In this document: piece after piece, positions 60,010 to 64,000 of the stretch
Numbering within the stretch: position 1 is the first letter of the stretch
Layout: every line of letters begins with the position of its first letter
Source of the DNA: Halanaerobium hydrogeniformans
GTDB taxonomy: Bacteria > Bacillota > Halanaerobiia > Halanaerobiales > Halanaerobiaceae
NCBI RefSeq assembly: GCF_000166415.1
Contig: NC_014654.1
Coordinates: 1-64,000, forward strand
Direction of reading: 5' to 3'
DNA length: 64,000 bases
Notes under the pieces: generated by a model
Databases searched by the model: none
What the model was told of the DNA's origin: nothing
The model's input: only the letters and a program-made list of their open reading frames with translations
Position numbers and translations under genes: made by a program

Positions 60010-61194
60010 ATGAAAAAGAATGTTGCTTTATTAGTTGGAAAATTAACTGGAGGAGGAGCTGAAAAAATTGCTGCTAATTTGTCATTACAATTAAGTGTAA
60101 AATATAATATTTATATATTTGTTTATAATGAAACTAAAAACACTTATTCTCATAAAGGCAAAGTTATAAAAGTTGAAAGCAATACATCAAAAAATATTTT
60201 TGGAAAAGCCTATTATTTATATAAAAGAGTAAATAACTTAAAGAAATTAAAGAAAAAATTCAAAATCGATATTACAATTAGTTTTTTAGACCACGCTAAT
60301 TTTTTAAATATCTTTTCAAGATATAACGATAAAGTATTGATTTCAGAACATAATTATATTAATGCCGATAAAGGTAATTTAAGTAAAAGAGGTGCATTTT
60401 TTAGATTTTTTTATAATAGAGCAGATGAAATAGTTGTCGTGTCAAAAGGAATTAAAAATAATTTGATAAATAATTTTAACATTAATCCAACAAAAATCAC
60501 TAATATTTATAACTCTTTTGAAATCAAAAAGATTAACAGATTATCTCAAAAAACTATTGAAAATAAGTACAATGATATTTTTAATAATCCATGTATTATT
60601 AATGTTGGTAGTCTATCTAAACAAAAAGGTCAATGGTTTTTAATAAGAATATTTAAATTAGTCAAGGAAGAAATCCTAGATGTAAAGCTAGTTATTTTAG
60701 GACAAGGTTCTATGGAAGAATATTTAAAAAATTTAACTAATAAATTAAACTTAGAAGATGATGTATATTTTTTAGGGTTTAAAGATAATCCGTATAAATA
60801 CATTAGAAACTCAGATGTTTTTGCATTTACTTCTTTATTTGAAGGGTTTGGGAATGTATTAATAGAATCAATGGCTTCTGGTACTCCTGTAATTTCAACA
60901 GATTGTAAACATGGCCCAAGAGAGATTATGACTAATGAAATTTTAGAAAAAAAATTAAAAGATGTTGAATATACAAAATATGGTGTATTAACTCCAGTAT
61001 TTAGTAATAAAATTTTAAATTATGATGACCAGTTTACTGAACAGGAAATTAAATATTCAAAAGCTTTAATCAAAATTCTAAAGGATGAAAATTTAAGAAA
61101 AGATTTCATTAATAACCAACAAAATATAATGAATAAATTTGATTTAACAAAAATCAGTAAAAAGTGGGAAGAATTAATAGAATTTAATTTATAA
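60010..61194 (+). CDS. GT4-family glycosyltransferase
   Basis: A 394-residue retaining glycosyltransferase with the GT-B fold. The N-terminus reads VALLVGKLTGGGAEKIAANLS, a segment typical of EPS transferases. Later come IINVGSLSKQKGQ and the catalytic region FTSLFEGFGNVLIESMASGTPVIS, with the E-x7-E motif. I choose ATG 60010, 7 nt after GGAGG; the frame continues 32 residues upstream but without a ribosome-binding site. It probably builds the repeat unit of the surface glycan. Donor and acceptor sugars are unknown. Confidence 0.87.
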   Translation: MKKNVALLVGKLTGGGAEKIAANLSLQLSVKYNIYIFVYNETKNTYSHKGKVIKVESNTSKNIFGKAYYLYKRVNNLKKLKKKFKIDITISFLDHANFLNIFSRYNDKVLISEHNYINADKGNLSKRGAFFRFFYNRADEIVVVSKGIKNNLINNFNINPTKITNIYNSFEIKKINRLSQKTIENKYNDIFNNPCIINVGSLSKQKGQWFLIRIFKLVKEEILDVKLVILGQGSMEEYLKNLTNKLNLEDDVYFLGFKDNPYKYIRNSDVFAFTSLFEGFGNVLIESMASGTPVISTDCKHGPREIMTNEILEKKLKDVEYTKYGVLTPVFSNKILNYDDQFTEQEIKYSKALIKILKDENLRKDFINNQQNIMNKFDLTKISKKWEELIEFNL

Positions 61195-61439
61195 AATTAA
61201 TGAATTTTGGTATTTGAATTTTCTGATTTAAAATATGACACAAACATTAGAAATAATTGAAATTATCAATAAAAATGTATCTTCAAAACATACATAATAT
61301 TTCTTTTTATGATATGATAGAAATATTAAGAATCTCTAAATAGTTTTAAGAAGGTTGTTGCGCCCTCTGTGACGCCCCCTAAAGATATTGGACAGATACC
61401 AATTTAACATCTTATAATAATTACAGGGGGTAAAAGCAA

Positions 61440-61739
61440 ATGCCTAAAAGTTATGATCCTGAAGAAAAAATGGAAATTGTCCTTCGAGCTATCAAAGGTG
61501 AAAAAATATCTGATCTGGTTGATGAATATGATTTCAGCCGTAATTCCATCTATCTATGGAAAAAAGAATTCTTAGATAGAGGTATTAGTAAACTCAGTGG
61601 TGAATCTGCTACTGAACAAAAAGCTAAACTTAAGGAAAAAGACAAACAAATTAAAGAGATGGAAAAAATTATTGGCCAGCAGAAAGTCCAGATGGAAATC
61701 CTTAAAAAAAGCCCTGGCAGAACTAAATACTGTCGATAA
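61440..61739 (+). CDS. IS3-family transposase OrfA (copy 2)
   Basis: A 99-residue OrfA like that of copy 1, with the helix-turn-helix KISDLVDEYDFSRNSIYLWKK. The A-run near the end is one base shorter, so the frame extends past the normal frameshift site and ends SPGRTKYCR. Productive -1 shifting into OrfB is therefore not expected. Confidence 0.85.
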   Translation: MPKSYDPEEKMEIVLRAIKGEKISDLVDEYDFSRNSIYLWKKEFLDRGISKLSGESATEQKAKLKEKDKQIKEMEKIIGQQKVQMEILKKSPGRTKYCR

Positions 61740-62652
61740 AATCAAGATAATTAATCAGCTTAAATCAGAATATACTGTAGAAGAACTATGCCGAACTTTT
61801 AATATAGCCAGGAGCATCTATTATTACCGTCAGAACAATGATCAAAAAGAGAAAGATACTAATACTGAAGATTAACTTTACACTGGTCATCCAGCTTATG
61901 ATAAAGATGGTAATTTAGTTCCAGAAAAAGAGGTTGTTAAATTAGTTAAAAAGTACTTTGATGAGTCTCCTAATCTGGGCTATAGAATGGTAACTGATTA
62001 TCTAAACTATACAGAAAATCTAAAAGTTAATCATAAGCGTATTTACCGTATAATGAAAGTCTTAGATCTACTACAGGATAAGAGAGTTCCAAAACCTAAA
62101 AATTATCAATTAAAACAAAAACATGAACTCACTGGACCTGACCAGCTCTGGGAGATGGATATGGTCCAGATGTACATAGATAACAGTGGCCAGTGGGTAT
62201 ATATGTTTGATATTATTGATGTATTTACCAGAGAGATTGTAGGTCATCATGAAGGATTAAGATGCCGCACAAAAGTAGCTCTTAAAGCCCTTGAAAAGGC
62301 AATAGAAAATCGGAATACTGATAATCTAATATTAAGAACTGATAATGGTACCCAGTTTAGAAGTCGAGAGTTTCAGACCAGGATTAGAGAGCTTGATATA
62401 TCTCATGAAAGAACAATGGTAAACACACCAGAAGAAAACGCCCATATTGAGAGCTTTCACGGCACATTAAAAAGAGCTGAAGTATATCAAAAACATTACC
62501 GCAGCATAACCCACTGCAGGAATTCTATTGCTAAATTTATTGATAAATACAACAATAGGAGACCACATTCATCTGTTGGTAAAATACCACCAGCAGTTTA
62601 TCATAAAAATGTTCTTAACAACTTAGTTTCAGGAATTAGATTTGCTGCATAA
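61707..62652 (+). pseudogene. IS3-family transposase OrfB (copy 2), interrupted
   Basis: The frame reads KALAELNTVDKIKIINQLKS and on to a TAA at 61873-61875, then continues with LYTGHPAYDKDG and the DDE core to 62652 (WEMDMVQM, NTPEENAHIESF). The downstream part alone starts at ATG 61987. With a stop and a lost frameshift site it is probably inactive, but it could be mobilised by the product of copy 1. Confidence 0.82.
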
Positions 62653-62874
62653 GCAGTTAATTTATTGAAAAAACTATGTTTAACAAATCATATTAAAGTT
62701 TGTCCAAGATTAGAGGGGCTAGCTCAAAGGCTTATATAGTAATATAAAAGATAATAGGAAAATATCATCCTGAATATTTTAATTCTAATAACAATAAATG
62801 TTTAATTTTGAATACTAAGTAGTAAAAGAATACCACATGATAGGTGTAATAAATCTAAATTTATTATCGAAAGA

Positions 62875-63777
62875 GTGATAAAAATCAGAAATATGAGAAA
62901 AGATATGGAGAAATTTATCGAAACTTTTGAAGAAGTAGGTATTAAAGGAACTTTGGAGAAATCTATTAAGTCGATTAAGTTTAGGCTAGTTAATAAACTG
63001 TTGAGAGCTTCTTATAGAAGTTATATAGAAATAAGGGGTAAATATAATATTGGTTTTAGTGATGAATATGGAGCAGAAATTATAAAGAATCCATATCAAG
63101 TGGTTATAGTTCCAATAGATTTAATTGAATATTGTATATCTCCATATGCAACATCTCACATTTCTTTTATCAAAAATAAAGATGTAAATGAATATAATCC
63201 CCCCGCAAGACAAACTGTTAGACCTATAAAAAATTTATTTATAACGGAAGCAAAAATAAAAGGGTTGATAATCAATGGTGATTGGGATGTAAATAGGTTT
63301 AACTTTTTTGATGATTCAATAACCCACAGTGCTTTTAGAGAACGATTTTTACAGAATAAACTTTGGTCAGACACATTATATTATAAAAGATTACAAATAT
63401 TATTAAATAAAAAAGGCTGTGGCAGAGGTAATACTAAAACTTTTGAAGAATATAAGAAAAAGTATCTAAAAAAATGGGATAACTTATATCAAGATATAAA
63501 GAATAATGGCTATAAAACTCAAAAAGAATTAGGGAAATCATCTATTGCAAAAGAGATTGAAGTTGGTATTTCTAGAAAAGGAGAAATATTACTTATAGAT
63601 GGAAAACATAGATTTTCTATTGCTAAGATTTTAGATATAGAAAAAATTCCAGTAATAGTTAATGTGTGGCAGAAAGAATACATAGAATGGCTTAAGGAGA
63701 ATAAAGATATAAGTAATGTAACTCCTAAGATAGCCATGGAACCTATATTGGATGGAAAGATTGAAGAGATAGAGTAG
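62875..63777 (+). CDS. ParB/sulfiredoxin-fold protein in the surface-glycan region
   Basis: A 300-residue protein from GTG 62875, after GAAAGA. Residues 1-190 are of unknown type. Residues about 215-280 hold a ParB/Srx-like core with SIAKEIEVGISRKGEILLID followed by GKHRFSIAKILDIEKIPVIV, where the DGxHR element matches the family. Proteins of this fold include free serine kinases (SerK, SbnI), nucleases and partition proteins, and similar proteins are common in bacterial polysaccharide loci. A role in modifying a glycan or its precursor is inferred. An alternative start at Met7 is possible. Confidence 0.6.
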   Translation: MIKIRNMRKDMEKFIETFEEVGIKGTLEKSIKSIKFRLVNKLLRASYRSYIEIRGKYNIGFSDEYGAEIIKNPYQVVIVPIDLIEYCISPYATSHISFIKNKDVNEYNPPARQTVRPIKNLFITEAKIKGLIINGDWDVNRFNFFDDSITHSAFRERFLQNKLWSDTLYYKRLQILLNKKGCGRGNTKTFEEYKKKYLKKWDNLYQDIKNNGYKTQKELGKSSIAKEIEVGISRKGEILLIDGKHRFSIAKILDIEKIPVIVNVWQKEYIEWLKENKDISNVTPKIAMEPILDGKIEEIE

Positions 63778-63827
63778 TATATAAATATAACGAAGTAAGT
63801 TTACTCAAAAGTAAATGCTAAAATTAA

Positions 63828-64000
63828 TGTTTTAAGAAAATGATTGTTGAAATTTATCATTCAGGCAGTTCATTAACTGATGTGGAACGTGAATATGGAG
63901 TAACAAGAGTGACAATATAAATGGTTCAAAGAATACAGTGAGATAGAATTTAATGAAAACACCACATTAACTAAAAAATAAATGCTTAAAATTCAAAAAG
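63828..64000 (+). pseudogene. IS3-type OrfA fragment at the window edge
   Basis: The frame reads KKMIVEIYHSGSSLTDVEREYGVTRVTI and is then broken after ATA by a missing base. Adding one base restores YKWFKEYSEIEFNENTTLTKK. This is the helix-turn-helix start of a different IS3-family OrfA. The element runs past the window end, so only the fragment can be judged. Confidence 0.6.

Larger units (their letters stand above)
61370..62726 (+). mobile_element. IS3-family element, copy 2 (degenerate)
   Basis: A 1357-bp copy, inverted relative to copy 1. Ends are TGACGCCCCCTAAAGATATT (from 61370) and GGGGCTAGCTCA (to 62726). It is almost identical to copy 1, but its OrfB frame carries a TAA at 61873-61875 and OrfA and OrfB differ by +1, so one A of the slippery run is missing. 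It cannot make the full transposase. No target duplication is apparent. Confidence 0.88.

Overview
The window is low-GC DNA from a diderm, fermentative Firmicute. The 16S rRNA, the glycerol-based gene content and a periplasmic SurA-like chaperone in a Gram-positive-type gene background suggest the halophilic order Halanaerobiales. This placement is an inference from gene content and has not been tested by alignment. The left end is the chromosome origin: dnaA, an oriC with DnaA boxes and a DnaA-trio, dnaN, a YaaA-type S4 protein, recF, a RemB-like DUF370 protein, gyrB and gyrA. A complete rRNA operon follows (two promoters, a repeat-containing leader, 16S, tRNA-Ile, tRNA-Ala, 23S, 5S), then tRNA-Asn.

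Positions 15-38 kb are core metabolism. The first block handles glycerol: a polytopic membrane protein of unknown family, glpK, a three-gene glycerol-3-phosphate oxidation set (GlpA-like, a second FAD protein, DUF1667), a DJ-1/PfpI protein, and a PTS-dependent dihydroxyacetone kinase (dhaK, dhaL, dhaM). A fructose PTS operon follows (fruR, fruK, EIIA, EIIBC). After it come a SurA-like foldase, a LarA-type racemase, a T-box-controlled serS, a 2-keto-3-deoxygluconate operon (eda plus two PfkB kinases), a B12-dependent ribonucleotide reductase and a 2-hydroxyacid dehydrogenase.

From tRNA-Ser at 39.6 kb the sequence becomes accessory. A tyrosine integrase and an excisionase-like protein lie next to the tRNA, as in an integrated element. 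Beyond them are a 976-residue lysine-rich repeat protein, a decayed stretch with transposase and DnaD-type remnants, and a 349-bp symmetric array of eight TGGAC/GTCCA boxes. A ParB-like protein, a winged-helix regulator and a short recombinase then lead into a surface-glycan region.

The most interesting system is at 48.9-63.8 kb. An ABC exporter precedes a compact four-gene phosphonate operon: PEP mutase with a fused cytidylyltransferase-like domain, phosphonopyruvate decarboxylase, a CTP-transferase-like protein and a phosphonoacetaldehyde reductase. A TagB/TagF-like polymer transferase, a GT4 glycosyltransferase and a ParB-fold protein follow. Together they predict that 2-hydroxyethylphosphonate is made, activated as a CMP ester and attached to an exported glycan. 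Two inverted, nearly identical IS3-type elements flank the transferase and glycosyltransferase genes, and a broken IS6-like element lies between those two genes. The locus therefore looks recently rearranged and may be invertible.
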